From Rufibacter psychrotolerans (GTDB lineage Bacteria; Bacteroidota; Bacteroidia; Cytophagales; Hymenobacteraceae): 64,000 bases of DNA. This document shows positions 27,171 through 35,303 of the stretch, piece after piece. Both the position numbers and the translations under genes were made by a program. The stretch covers positions 124,001 to 188,000 of the forward strand of contig NZ_JAFFJV010000001.1 in the NCBI RefSeq assembly GCF_016924645.1. The letters are read 5' to 3'. Below the pieces are notes generated by a model. It ran no database searches and had not been told where the DNA came from. It worked only from the letters and a program-made list of their open reading frames with translations. Each line of letters opens with the position of its first letter. Position 1 is the stretch's first letter.

Positions 27171-27690
27171 GCGGGAGAAGATTAGAGGATGACGTAAGCC
27201 AAACTAGCAAATTCCGGTGGCCGGGACAAGAGGGCTCCTCCTGTTTTTGGAGTACTTCTAATACGGCAGGCCCCTAGAGAGGCTGGAAGCAGTTTTAAAG
27301 CCCGTTGAAGTAACGTATATGGATGTAAGCGCTGGCTTTTGCTCACCTTTAGAAAATATGGAATAGAAACGCCACTGCCCAGGTTGCAGCGCCGGCCCGT
27401 CTGAAAAGAGTGGGATTCAAGCCTTTGCCTGTAGGTCTGGCCCGTGTTTTTGGAGGCGTGGTTGGCCAGACATGGGGGTAGGGCAAGAATATTAGTGTAT
27501 CTAAATATTGCAAAATCCGTTTTAGCACATGGTAGGCAGGTAAGGCGCGGGTTTTGCCTGCGCAGAGAAGTGAGAGGCCAAAAATCTGCTCTTGGAATCA
27601 ATCTTTAAGTTGGTTTTGGTTTTTGGCACGGTAGTTGGATTGAAGGAAAACACAAGAGATTAAGTGTAAGAAACTCTAAAAAGTACTGTT
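27171..27690. other. Intergenic gap of 520 bp
   Basis: Between divergent genes. It contains an open minus frame (27182-27601), but its Arg/Leu/Cys-rich product has no domain and I do not call it. No repeat copy, tRNA or clear promoter was recognised here. Confidence 0.5.
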
Positions 27691-28221
27691 ATGAAAAAGC
27701 TTAGTTTGATATTCAGCCTGATGTTCTTGGTGTCTGTTGCTTTTACTAGTGCCCAAGCCCAGGAGAGAAAGAAATGGAGTCCACAAGCAAAAGGAGCTGT
27801 CATTGGCGCGGGTACTGGTGCTGCTGCCGGAGCTATCATCCATAAGAGAAACCGCGTGGTAGGTGGTGTTGTTGGGGGCGTTGTTGGAGGTGCCGCCGGG
27901 TACGGTGTTGGTAAAATCATTGACAACAAACGCAAAAGAGAAGCCGCCGAAAGGGAAGCCGAGTTTAACAGAACCGTAGCCGCAAACAGAGCGTACGCGT
28001 ACAGCTCTTCAAACCGCTCTGCGGGTTCAGCGGCCAAAAAATCATCTTCGGCCTCTAAAGCGGCTGCCGTTGCCGCCCCCGCTGCCATGGGGTACACCGG
28101 GTACACTGCTGGCCAGCCACAGATCATGAGCATGTCTAACCTGTCTTTCTTGCCTAATGAGCACTACGGCGACTATTCTAAACCGTACGCCGATTCTGAA
28201 TACAGAAGAAAAAGCTGGTAA
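27691..28221 (+). CDS. YMGG-like glycine-zipper protein, 176 aa
   Basis: Signal peptide (about 1-23, AQA cleavage) then a glycine zipper AVIGAGTGAAAGAII and GGVVGGVVGGAAGYGVG at about residues 33-70, a basic helix KRKREAAEREAEFNRT, and an Ala/Ser-rich tail that ends in Tyr-rich text. It shares the ERKKWSPQAKGAVIG-type opening with the 100-residue protein at 18275-18577 (KKGWSKKAKGAVLGG), so the two are paralogs. Envelope location likely; role unknown. Confidence 0.82.
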   Translation: MKKLSLIFSLMFLVSVAFTSAQAQERKKWSPQAKGAVIGAGTGAAAGAIIHKRNRVVGGVVGGVVGGAAGYGVGKIIDNKRKREAAEREAEFNRTVAANRAYAYSSSNRSAGSAAKKSSSASKAAAVAAPAAMGYTGYTAGQPQIMSMSNLSFLPNEHYGDYSKPYADSEYRRKSW

Positions 28222-28245
28222 GCCGGGCAGGAGCCTTTAAAATAC

Positions 28246-28274
28246 AAGCCCAAGCCCTGAGCTTGGGCTTTTTT
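28246..28274 (+). terminator. Terminator of the glycine-zipper gene
   Basis: AAGCCCAAGC / GCTTGGGCTT stem with a 5-base loop and TTTT, 24 bases after the stop. Confidence 0.85.
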
Positions 28275-28352
28275 ATACAAGTACCAAAATATTTGAAACA
28301 CCTAATATTCAAACGGAGTATGTGGGGTATTGATTCACTAAAATCTGGAATT

Positions 28353-28817
28353 ATGAGATCGTCACTTGTTATGTTTGTGTTGGCTGTTTTTCTGTTTTCT
28401 TGCTCTAAAACCGATGAGAAGAAAGAAACGGTAAACGTGCAGCAACTGAACCAACAGTTTATAGGCGCCTGGAACAGCCGCAACTCTGCCCAACTAGACA
28501 CCCTCCTGGCCGAAGATGCCCACTTTGTGCAAGGCGAGGTTCACTACAGCGGCAGGGGCGAAGTATCGCAGAAATGGGTGCGGGAAACCATGGGGACTAT
28601 TGAGAACCTGAGAATTTTTCCCGTAAGCTCCGGCGCCGATGAGAACATTGCCTTTGAGGGCGGTACCTTCACCGTAGACGTGATCCCATCGGACCGGCAG
28701 TTGCCGCGCGGCGAAGGGGAAGGAAACTTCCTGCTGCTCTGGAAGAAGAACGACAAAGGCCTCTGGAAACTACACTACGCCCAGCTGGAAGATCATCCGG
28801 TGCAGGTAAAACAATAA
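28353..28817 (+). CDS. SnoaL/DUF4440-like lipoprotein, 154 aa
   Basis: Starts MRSSLVMFVLAVFLFSCSK with a good lipobox (LFSC). The frame is open upstream to 28263, but the signal sets the start. The body fits an NTF2-like fold: helix QLNQQFIGAWNSRNSAQL, DTLLAEDAHFVQGEVHYSGRGE-type turn, and a closing strand LLWKKNDKGLWKLHYAQLED. These small domains bind or turn over small ligands, or act as scaffolds. A relative with an extra domain is at 35304-36101. Confidence 0.78.
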   Translation: MRSSLVMFVLAVFLFSCSKTDEKKETVNVQQLNQQFIGAWNSRNSAQLDTLLAEDAHFVQGEVHYSGRGEVSQKWVRETMGTIENLRIFPVSSGADENIAFEGGTFTVDVIPSDRQLPRGEGEGNFLLLWKKNDKGLWKLHYAQLEDHPVQVKQ

Positions 28818-28840
28818 AGAAGTTTAAGTTGGTTTTAGCA

Positions 28841-28878
28841 AAAAGAACGGCCTGGCAGAACTGCCAGGCCGTTCTTTT
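28841..28878 (+). terminator. Terminator of the SnoaL-like gene
   Basis: Perfect 18-bp stem AAAAGAACGGCCTGGCAG with a 2-base loop, then a T-run; the strand of the T-run suits the upstream plus-strand gene. Confidence 0.88.
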
Positions 28879-28889
28879 TTTGGCCTATA

Positions 28890-28928
28890 AAAGCAAAAAG
28901 GCACCCAAAACGGGTGCCTTTTTGCTTT
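28890..28928 (-). terminator. Terminator of the isc operon
   Basis: 17-bp stem AAAGCAAAAAGGCACCC / GGGTGCCTTTTTGCTTT with a 5-base loop, 17 bp past the iscA stop. Confidence 0.85.
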
Positions 28929-28944
28929 ATGGTTTTCTTGGTAA

Positions 28945-29271
28945 TTACACAGAGAAGCTGTCGCCGCAGCCGCAGGTACGGCTGGCGTTGGGGTTGTTGA
29001 AGAAGAAGCCTTTGCCGTTCAACCCGTCAGAGAAGTCCAACTCGGTGCCGGCCAGGTACAGGAAGCTTTTCATATCTACCACTACCTTTACGCCTTTGTC
29101 TTCAAACTCCTGGTCCATGGGCTTCACCTCGTCATCGAAGTCAAGCTTATAAGACAAACCGGAGCAACCGCCGCCGGCCACAGAAGCTCTCAAGCGGAAG
29201 CTATCGTCCAGGTTGGCGTCTTGCTTCAGCTTTACAACTTTTTCTTTTGCTTTATCAGAAACGGTAATCAT
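28945..29271 (-). CDS. iscA: Iron-sulfur cluster carrier IscA/SufA-type
   Basis: 108 residues, standard A-type carrier size. The three conserved cysteines are C36 (GGGCSGLSY), C100 and C102 (RTCGCGDSF). A-type carriers receive or donate Fe-S clusters or iron in cluster assembly. It is the last gene of an iscS-iscU-unknown-iscA operon on the minus strand, 18 bp from its neighbour. The assignment IscA versus ErpA or SufA is not certain from sequence. Confidence 0.9.
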   Translation of the reverse strand: MITVSDKAKEKVVKLKQDANLDDSFRLRASVAGGGCSGLSYKLDFDDEVKPMDQEFEDKGVKVVVDMKSFLYLAGTELDFSDGLNGKGFFFNNPNASRTCGCGDSFSV

Positions 29272-29289
29272 ACGCGTGTCCTTTCTTTT

Positions 29290-29694
29290 TTAGGAGACCG
29301 GATTCAAAACCACACTGAAAACAGTGATGGTGTTGATGTCGCGGCCATAATATAGTTTATCCAGGGCATCATACATGTTGGAAGCCCGGAAATAAGAGGT
29401 GTTCAACTCGCGCTCGCCCCGGGCCATCCACTGGATGGTGTAAGAGCTTTCCCGGTCGCGGAACTGCCGCACGTAGTCCAGCATCTTCCGGAGGGCATCC
29501 ACCCGGTCATATCCCGTTACGGTATGGAACAGGAAAGACTGGTGGTGGCGAGGGTTCACCGTGATCAGATCCAAGCGCATCCGGTCTTCCATGGGGCGGA
29601 AGTCAAACAAAAGCTGACTTCCTTCCATGCCCAAATGGTCTTCAATCTGTTTCTGAATCCGCGCGCTCTCTACGTGCACGTTGGTTACATCCAT
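29290..29694 (-). CDS. Uncharacterised protein inside the isc operon, 134 aa
   Basis: I do not recognise a named family. No Cys at all, so it cannot bind a cluster by thiols. No signal or helix. N-terminal DVTNVHVESARIQKQIEDHL, then LLFDFRPMEDRMRLDLITV and a Tyr/Arg-rich C-terminus. It sits between iscU (21 bp) and iscA (18 bp), so it is almost surely cotranscribed with them. A regulatory, scaffold or chaperone-like role in Fe-S assembly is inferred only from position. Confidence 0.75.
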   Translation of the reverse strand: MDVTNVHVESARIQKQIEDHLGMEGSQLLFDFRPMEDRMRLDLITVNPRHHQSFLFHTVTGYDRVDALRKMLDYVRQFRDRESSYTIQWMARGERELNTSYFRASNMYDALDKLYYGRDINTITVFSVVLNPVS

Positions 29695-29715
29695 GCGGGT
29701 AGCGCAGCGTTTGGA

Positions 29716-30129
29716 TTAGTGGTGTGACTTGGCTTCTACCAATGGCTCCAGACCGTTTTTCACGCGGTAGTCATTGATGGCGGCTTTGATAGCATCCTCG
29801 GCTAATACAGAGCAGTGGATTTTCACCGGCGGCAAAGCCAGCTCTTCCACAATCTCCATGTTGTCAATAGCCAGAGCCTCGTCTACGGTTTTGCCTTTCA
29901 ACCACTCAGTAGCCAGAGAAGAAGAAGCGATAGCAGAACCACAGCCGAAGGTTTTAAACTTGGCATCGGTGATTACCTGGTTTTCATCCACTTCAATCTG
30001 CAGACGCATTACGTCACCACACTCAGGGGCACCTACCAGACCGGTACCCACATTTGCTTTTGATTTGTCCAGCGTACCTACGTTGCGTGGGTTGCTGTAA
30101 TGATCGATTACTTTATCTGAATAAGCCAT
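29716..30129 (-). CDS. iscU: Iron-sulfur cluster scaffold IscU
   Basis: 137 residues. Cluster-binding cysteines C37 (PECGD), C63 (FGCGSA) and C106, the last in LPPVKIHC. The LPPVK sequence is the site bound by HscA-type chaperones in IscU. It builds Fe-S clusters with sulfur from IscS. The Asp after C37 (D39) is present. It follows iscS by 121 bp, a spacer that contains heptamer arrays, so the two may be transcribed separately in part. Confidence 0.96.
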   Translation of the reverse strand: MAYSDKVIDHYSNPRNVGTLDKSKANVGTGLVGAPECGDVMRLQIEVDENQVITDAKFKTFGCGSAIASSSLATEWLKGKTVDEALAIDNMEIVEELALPPVKIHCSVLAEDAIKAAINDYRVKNGLEPLVEAKSHH

Positions 30130-30138
30130 AGCTTTTTT

Positions 30139-30247
30139 TAATTACGAATGAATAATTATGAATTAAGAATTGGGGTTAAGTAACTAGTATATACGCTTTT
30201 AAGGCAAAGCTGATAATCCTTAATTACTAATTCCCAATTCCTAATTG
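30139..30247. repeat. Two heptamer arrays in opposite orientation in the iscS-iscU spacer
   Basis: At 30222-30247, direct units AATTACT, AATTCCC, AATTCCT, AATTG. At 30139-30172, the same kind of units on the other strand (AATTCTT, AATTCAT, AATTATT then CATTCGT, AATTA), so the two arrays face each other across about 50 bp. The unit is that of the array next to fabG. Confidence 0.7.
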
Positions 30248-30250
30248 ATT

Positions 30251-31465
30251 TTAGTGTTCTGTCCACTCAACGGTGTTCAGGTCAATTCCTTCTTTGAACA
30301 TTTCCCACAGCGGAGAGAGTTCACGCAGTTTGGCAACGGCCTCTTTCACGTGGCTGATGGCGAAGTCTACTTCCTCCTCGGTAGTGAAGCGGCTCAAGCC
30401 GAAACGCAGGGAAGAGTGGGCCAGGTCATCATTCAAGCCAAGGGCCTTTAGCACGTAAGATGGCTCCAGAGAGGCAGAAGTACAAGCCGAGCCAGAAGAA
30501 ACAGCAATGTCTTTCACACCCATCATCAAGCCTTCGCCTTCTACATATTTGAAGGAGATATTGCTTACGTGGGGCAGACGGTGCTCTTTAGAACCGTTCA
30601 GGTAAGACTCTTCAATCTGCAGCAACTCGTTTTCTAAACGGTCACGCATGGCTTTGATGCGGGCAGTATCAGACTCCATGTCGGTGCGGCAGATCTCAGC
30701 AGCTTTACCTAAACCTACAATACCTGGCACGTTCAAAGTACCAGAACGCATGCCGCGCTCGTGTCCGCCACCGTCCATCTGGGCAGTTACTTTTACCCGT
30801 GGATTCTTGCGACGTACGTACAGGGCACCAACGCCTTTAGGACCGTACATTTTGTGACCAGAGAAGGCCATCAGGTCAATGCCGTCGGCTTCTACGTCCA
30901 CCGGAATTTTACCTACTGCCTGGGTACCGTCTGTGAAGAACAGAACGCCGTGCTTCTTGGCAATTCTTCCGATTTCTTTGATGGGCTGAATCACGCCTAC
31001 CTCGTTGTTACCATACATGATAGAAATCAGGATGGTCTTGTCAGTGATGGCGGCTTCCAGTTCTTCTAAGTTAATCAAGCCTTCTGAGTTCACTTGCAGA
31101 TAAGTTACCTGTCCGCCCAGTTTCTCAATGTGCTTGCAGGTATCCAGAACGGCTTTGTGCTCAGTAGTGGCAGTGATGATATGGTTTCCTTTGGAAGCAT
31201 ACATCTCAAATACCCCTTTGATAGCCAGGTTATCTGATTCTGTTGCGCCAGAGGTAAAAATCAATTCTTTTGGGTTGCAGTTGATAAGGGCCGCGATTTG
31301 CTCACGTGCATAGTCAACTGCCTCTTCGGCTGCCCAGCCAAATGGGTGGTTACGGGACGCGGCGTTCCCGAAGTGGTTGGTGAAATACGGCAGCATGGCC
31401 TCCAACACGCGCGGATCCATGGGCGTGGTGGCATTGTTATCTAAATAAATCGGAAATTTCAGCAT
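30251..31465 (-). CDS. iscS: Cysteine desulfurase IscS
   Basis: 404 residues, the size of E. coli IscS, from [20 protein letters not shown]. The frame stays open to 31501, but the shorter start matches the family. PLP lysine in [11 protein letters not shown] (near residue 205) and the sulfur-carrying Cys in [17 protein letters not shown] are present. IscS provides sulfur to IscU and other acceptors. It is first in an operon iscS, iscU, unknown, iscA; the regulator iscR and the chaperones hscA/hscB and fdx are absent here. Confidence 0.95.
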   Translation of the reverse strand: MLKFPIYLDNNATTPMDPRVLEAMLPYFTNHFGNAASRNHPFGWAAEEAVDYAREQIAALINCNPKELIFTSGATESDNLAIKGVFEMYASKGNHIITATTEHKAVLDTCKHIEKLGGQVTYLQVNSEGLINLEELEAAITDKTILISIMYGNNEVGVIQPIKEIGRIAKKHGVLFFTDGTQAVGKIPVDVEADGIDLMAFSGHKMYGPKGVGALYVRRKNPRVKVTAQMDGGGHERGMRSGTLNVPGIVGLGKAAEICRTDMESDTARIKAMRDRLENELLQIEESYLNGSKEHRLPHVSNISFKYVEGEGLMMGVKDIAVSSGSACTSASLEPSYVLKALGLNDDLAHSSLRFGLSRFTTEEEVDFAISHVKEAVAKLRELSPLWEMFKEGIDLNTVEWTEH

Positions 31466-31539
31466 CTTCGTCAGTAGTTTTCCTATGGTGTTGCTTATCA
31501 AAAAAACAGAATTTGTGTCCAGTTAGTTTGATTTGCACG

Positions 31540-31547
31540 CAAAAATA
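31540..31547 (-). promoter_or_regulatory. Predicted -7 element of the isc operon
   Basis: Minus-strand TATTTTTG matches TAnnTTTG; it lies 75 bp before the IscS ATG. No TTG at the standard distance; the element also fixes the start downstream of 31540. Confidence 0.5.
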
Positions 31548-31586
31548 CACAAAAATCGTCACTTAGAATACCTTTAAATAGACCGT

Positions 31587-31985
31587 ATGCATGTAGAACA
31601 TATTGGCATTGCCGTGAAAAATTGCCAAGACGCCAATCAGTTGTTTGAAAAATTGTTAGGTGCAGCCCCTTACAAGAGCGAAAAAGTGGAAAGCGAAGCC
31701 GTGAATACCTCGTTTTTTCACGTGGGAAACACCAAAATTGAGCTTCTGGAGGCCACCGCCGAGCACAGCGCCATTGCCAAGTTCATTGAGAAGAAAGGGG
31801 AGGGTATTCACCACATCGCGTTTGAGGTGGAGGACATTGAAGCCGAGATGAAGCGTCTGCGAGAACAAGGTTTCCAGCTCCTGAACGAGGTTCCCAAACG
31901 CGGCGCCGACAACAAACTGGTGTGCTTTGTGCACCCAAAAACCGCCAACGGCGTGCTGGTAGAACTGTGCCAGGAGATCAAATAA
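31587..31985 (+). CDS. mce: Methylmalonyl-CoA epimerase
   Basis: 132 residues, one glyoxalase/VOC-type metal fold. Metal ligands are H5 (VEHIGIAV), one of H75/H76 (IHHIAFEV) and E126 (VLVELCQ); the 50-residue spacing H76-E126 equals that in known epimerases. It interconverts (R)- and (S)-methylmalonyl-CoA in propionate and odd-chain catabolism. The mutase genes are not nearby. It is divergent from iscS. Confidence 0.92.
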   Translation: MHVEHIGIAVKNCQDANQLFEKLLGAAPYKSEKVESEAVNTSFFHVGNTKIELLEATAEHSAIAKFIEKKGEGIHHIAFEVEDIEAEMKRLREQGFQLLNEVPKRGADNKLVCFVHPKTANGVLVELCQEIK

Positions 31986-31997
31986 ATGCCTTTTATG

Positions 31998-32036
31998 TGA
32001 TTTAAGGCTGTTTTTGGAAAAACGGGGTTGAAACTG
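31998..32036. repeat. Degenerate palindrome-family copy
   Basis: ATGTGATTTAAGG, centre TGTTTTTGGAAAAACG, and GGGTTGAAAC; placed just past the mce stop. Confidence 0.45.
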
Positions 32037-32039
32037 TGG

Positions 32040-32559
32040 TGGCGCAGACACTCGTTGGTTCTCTGGACACTACGAGGTCTTTTGAGTAGGCGATAAAGGG
32101 TATGGAGGCAATAGCTTCTGGTTGTATCAAAGACTGTTTTGAAGGGGCACTTTCCTGCATGATACCAGGTGACCTGAAGGTGAGGGGCCTTGATGTTGTT
32201 TTCAGCTCTAAATTGTAAAAACAGCCAGAAAACATTTTCAGACCTTATCGCTGGCGCGAGCTTGCAGCTCGTGTCCGCACGTGTTCCTGATTTTCAGGAA
32301 TAAGCGGGTTGTTCACTAAGCTCTGAGCTTCCGCCTTACCAAATAGTCTCTATAATAGAGTTGCGGAAGAAGGGTTCGGGTTGAAGCAGTGCTATGTGAC
32401 ATCGGCAATGCGTGCGGACACGAGCTGCAAGCTCGCGCCAGCGGCGGTGCATGGAGAGGAATGGCTTAAACCAAGATTAGCCCAATTTAAGGGGAAAGCC
32501 GCAAAGGCGCTTGCTCAAAAGACCTCGTAGTGTGCGCAGCTCCTACGAGTGTCTGCGCC
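32040..32559. repeat. Nested REP-like inverted-repeat island
   Basis: Outer arms 32040-32085 and 32514-32559 are an inverted pair of about 46 bp (CTCAAAAGACCTCGTAGTG reading inward, with a few mismatches). They belong to the family seen at 21762-21909. Inside lies a second, perfect 33-bp inverted pair, 32249-32281 with 32411-32443 (core GCGAGCTTGCAGCTCG), whose 129-bp centre has no gene. Two different palindrome families are therefore nested around one centre, a BIME-like design. No transposase is encoded. Confidence 0.8.
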
Positions 32560-32587
32560 GATGACCTCTCTTACCAAAAGACCTCTC

Positions 32588-32626
32588 CGTTTTTAACCGC
32601 TTTTCCAGAAAATGACCCCAAAACGC
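32588..32626. repeat. Intergenic palindrome family copy
   Basis: CCGTTTTTAACC, centre TTTTCCAGAAAA, and ACCCCAAAACG; in the leader region of cca, on the same strand side, so not a terminator for the upstream plus gene. Confidence 0.55.
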
Positions 32627-32691
32627 TTCCTAGAATTCCCTCCCCTGGTTACAGGAAGAGCAAAGGCGCGACCCATTTGGCCAATTTCCAC

Positions 32692-32699
32692 TACCTTTG
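32692..32699 (+). promoter_or_regulatory. Predicted -7 element of cca
   Basis: TACCTTTG matches TAnnTTTG exactly and covers the TTG codon at 32697 that opens the longer frame, so translation must start downstream, at the ATG 32769. A clear -33 TTG is missing. Confidence 0.55.
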
Positions 32700-32768
32700 C
32701 AGCCTCAAACGCGAGCTGTCGCCATAGGTGTGAGGAGTGCGTATAAATTTTTGGATCAGACCTTTGCC

Positions 32769-34196
32769 ATGACTACCCCAGAGATAACCCTTCCTGACCA
32801 CCCGGTTTTTGCTGTGGTGGCCCAAGCTGCCCGGGAACTAGAAACGGATGCGTACGTGATTGGCGGTTTTGTGCGTGATTTGGTTTTGAAACGCCCCAGC
32901 AAAGACATTGACGTGGTCTGCATTGGCAACGGCATTGAGCTGGCGCAACGCGTGGCCAGCAAACTGCCCAACAAGCCCAAAGTGGCCGTGTTCAAGAACT
33001 TCGGGACGGCCATGTTGAAGACCGATGACGGCTGGGAAGTAGAGTTTGTGGGGGCCCGCAAGGAATCGTACCGCTCAGATTCGCGCAAGCCTGAGGTGGA
33101 GCAGGGAACCTTGGAAGACGATCTTAACCGCCGCGATTTCACCATCAACGCGATGGGCATCAGCCTCAACGAGGACACCTACGGGCAGCTCATTGACCGG
33201 TTCGATGGCATGAAAGACCTGCGCCGCAAGAACATCAAAACGCCGCTGGAGCCGGGCATCACGTTCTCAGATGACCCCTTGCGCATGATGCGGGCCGTGC
33301 GGTTTGCCTCGCAGCTGAACTTTGATATTGACCCCGATACCTTTGATGCTATTGCCGAGAACAAGGAGCGAATCAAGATTGTGTCGCAGGAGCGGATCAC
33401 CGACGAGCTAAACAAAATCATCCTGTCTAAAAAGCCTTCTTACGGGTTCAAGTTGTTGTTCCAGTGCGGGCTGCTGCACCTCATTTTCCCCAAAATGGTG
33501 AAGCTGCACGGCGTGGAGACCATCAACAAGAACTCGCACAAAGACAATTTTTACCATACGCTGCAGGTGCTGGATAATGTGGCCGAAGTCTCGGATGACC
33601 TTTGGCTCCGCTGGGCCGCCATTCTGCACGACATTGCCAAACCCGAAACCAAGCGCTACAACGAGAAAGTAGGCTGGACCTTCCACGGCCACGAGGACCG
33701 CGGTGCCCGCCAGGTGCCCAAAATCTTCGCTGATCTGCGTTTGCCCCTCAACGAGCACATGAAACAGGTGCAGAAACTGGTGAGGCTGCACTTGCGCCCC
33801 ATTGCGCTGGTGAAGGAAACCGTGACGGATTCTGCGGTGCGCAGGCTCTTGTTTGAGGCCGGCGATGACATTGATTTGCTCATGCAACTCTGCAAAGCCG
33901 ATATCACCTCCAAGAACCACGACAAGGTGAAGCGGTATCTGCAGAATTTTGAAAAAGTAGAGCAGAAACTGCGCGAGGTGGAGGAGAAGGACCAACTGCG
34001 TAACTTCCAGCCGGTCATCTCCGGCGACCTGATCATGCAGACTTTCGGGATTTCACCGTCCAAGGAAGTGGGTATTCTGAAAAACGCCATTACCGAGGCC
34101 ATCCTGGAAGGCGAAATCAGGAACGAATATGACGAAGCGTTCCCATTTCTGCTGGCGCAGGGGAAAAAGCTGGGATTGCAGCCGGTAGAATCCTGA
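32769..34196 (+). CDS. cca: CCA tRNA nucleotidyltransferase / poly(A) polymerase-like (HD domain)
   Basis: 475 residues. The nucleotidyltransferase head has GGFVRDL and a DIDVV pair (metal-binding Asp residues), then RRDFTINAM, and RMMRAVRFA; a C-terminal HD domain shows HDIAKP and nearby His residues (HGHEDRGARQ). This arrangement is that of HD-type tRNA nucleotidyltransferases that repair or add the 3' CCA end of tRNA, though the same family includes poly(A) polymerase I. The upstream open frame begins at a TTG inside the promoter, so the ATG is used. Confidence 0.85.
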   Translation: MTTPEITLPDHPVFAVVAQAARELETDAYVIGGFVRDLVLKRPSKDIDVVCIGNGIELAQRVASKLPNKPKVAVFKNFGTAMLKTDDGWEVEFVGARKESYRSDSRKPEVEQGTLEDDLNRRDFTINAMGISLNEDTYGQLIDRFDGMKDLRRKNIKTPLEPGITFSDDPLRMMRAVRFASQLNFDIDPDTFDAIAENKERIKIVSQERITDELNKIILSKKPSYGFKLLFQCGLLHLIFPKMVKLHGVETINKNSHKDNFYHTLQVLDNVAEVSDDLWLRWAAILHDIAKPETKRYNEKVGWTFHGHEDRGARQVPKIFADLRLPLNEHMKQVQKLVRLHLRPIALVKETVTDSAVRRLLFEAGDDIDLLMQLCKADITSKNHDKVKRYLQNFEKVEQKLREVEEKDQLRNFQPVISGDLIMQTFGISPSKEVGILKNAITEAILEGEIRNEYDEAFPFLLAQGKKLGLQPVES

Positions 34197-34222
34197 CGTT
34201 CAGAACCGATAAGATAAAAACT

Positions 34223-34276
34223 GAGAGCGCCGTTTTGGAGTCCTTTTCAAGAAAGAAGGCCCAAAACGGCGCTCTC
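34223..34276. terminator. Palindrome-family copy as bidirectional terminator
   Basis: Perfect 16-bp outer stem GAGAGCGCCGTTTTGG (34223-34238) with 34261-34276 around a family-type centre TTTTCAAGAAA. It lies between convergent genes. Confidence 0.85.
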
Positions 34277-34281
34277 GGCTT

Positions 34282-35166
34282 TTACTTTTTCGCTACAGCG
34301 TTGACGGCGCATTTGATAGCTTCGGCTTGCATGGGCACGTGATTTCTGCCTACTACGGCCAGTACCCGCTCGCCTCTGAGTACCGCCTCAGACAGCAGCT
34401 GGTACATGTGCGCGTTCCGGTTCTCACTGCTCTGGCGGTTGATGTCGTTGGTGAATTTGCCGCCGGTTTTCTGGCTGTCGCCCAGCGGGTCAAACCAGGC
34501 AGTGGGGGCTTCCCACCAGTTAACCGGGGCGGTCCAGTATTTCTGGTAGGAAACCTGCAAAGCGGCTACTTCTGGGATTACCTCGTCAAAACCTTTGATC
34601 ATGGTGCTGGCTTTCTGCAGCAATTGGGCGATGGCGGTTTTCAGCTGTTCCTCGTTCAGGCCCTTGCGTTCGCGTAACCGGCTGGCTTCGCGCAGCACAA
34701 AGAACAGCTTGATCTGCTCCTTGCTGAACTTCCCAGATTGTACAAGTTTGTCTATCTCTTCCTGCGGCGACATCTCCAGCGTCATGGTTTTGACTCCCTC
34801 GGCCTGAGCCAGGAAACGCACGTAGCCAGATTCTCCTAATTGTTTGATGGTTTCTTCCTCCGTGGCGGCAACGCCGCGGTTGGGTCCTTCAAAAAAGGCA
34901 AGGGTGGGCTTCAGCGTGTTCCAGGACTGTTTGATCTGGGCGAACTGCGCGTGGGTAGGGTCTGTGCTGTGGCTGGCGCCGACGTACTGGAGGCTTCCGC
35001 CTGAGGTGCTTTGCAAGGTCAGGCTCCACTGCGTTTGTGGGGTTTCTTTCCAGTTTTTGTAGGAAAGCAATTTGGTGTCACAGGACTGGTTCGGCGTTTG
35101 CGCGTGCCCCAGCAGGGGGAGGGAAAGGAGTACCAGGCAAGTAAATGATGGAATAAGGGTCTTCAT
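34282..35166 (-). CDS. TIKI/TraB-like exported metalloprotease-family protein
   Basis: 294 residues with a signal peptide (residues 1-22, GHAQ). Two GxxH motifs, G63-A-S-H66 and G273-R-N-H276, and an Glu in AFFEGPN are the marks of the TIKI/TraB/PrgY/GumN family, seen as metal-dependent hydrolases or pheromone-shutdown proteins. The rest is helical with an aromatic WWEAPTAWF block. The motifs are placed as expected, but the family match is by pattern only, and the substrate is unknown. Confidence 0.65.
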   Translation of the reverse strand: MKTLIPSFTCLVLLSLPLLGHAQTPNQSCDTKLLSYKNWKETPQTQWSLTLQSTSGGSLQYVGASHSTDPTHAQFAQIKQSWNTLKPTLAFFEGPNRGVAATEEETIKQLGESGYVRFLAQAEGVKTMTLEMSPQEEIDKLVQSGKFSKEQIKLFFVLREASRLRERKGLNEEQLKTAIAQLLQKASTMIKGFDEVIPEVAALQVSYQKYWTAPVNWWEAPTAWFDPLGDSQKTGGKFTNDINRQSSENRNAHMYQLLSEAVLRGERVLAVVGRNHVPMQAEAIKCAVNAVAKK

Positions 35167-35220
35167 GTGAAAATATGATTTTGGGTAAGATTTGAGCTAG
35201 AGGAATTTTGATAGCTAGGT

Positions 35221-35260
35221 CGTTTTTAGGGTGTTTTCTGGAAAATGCGTGTAAAACAAG
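35221..35260. repeat. Intergenic palindrome family copy
   Basis: CGTTTTTAGGG, centre TGTTTTCTGGAAAATG, and GTAAAACAAG; weakly paired outside the centre, between two minus-strand genes. Confidence 0.55.
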
Positions 35261-35303
35261 CCCGGGAGAGCAGGCCGGGTGCGGGTCTTGCCGGGGAGCG
35301 GAC

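Larger units (their letters stand above)
31986..32768. other. Repeat-rich gap of 783 bp
   Basis: Gene-free. It holds a degenerate palindrome-family copy (31998-32036), a nested inverted-repeat island (32040-32559), another palindrome-family copy (32588-32626) and a promoter (32692-32699). Confidence 0.6.

Noticed and set aside
27182..27601. 139-codon minus-strand frame
   Set aside because: No signal, domain or promoter; Arg/Leu/Cys mix typical of a chance frame.
32282..32410. A gene inside the 129-bp centre of the repeat island
   Set aside because: No frame of useful length with a start and signal; treated as non-coding.
32697..32768. Upstream extension of cca from a TTG codon
   Set aside because: The TTG lies in the predicted -7 promoter element, so translation from it is implausible.
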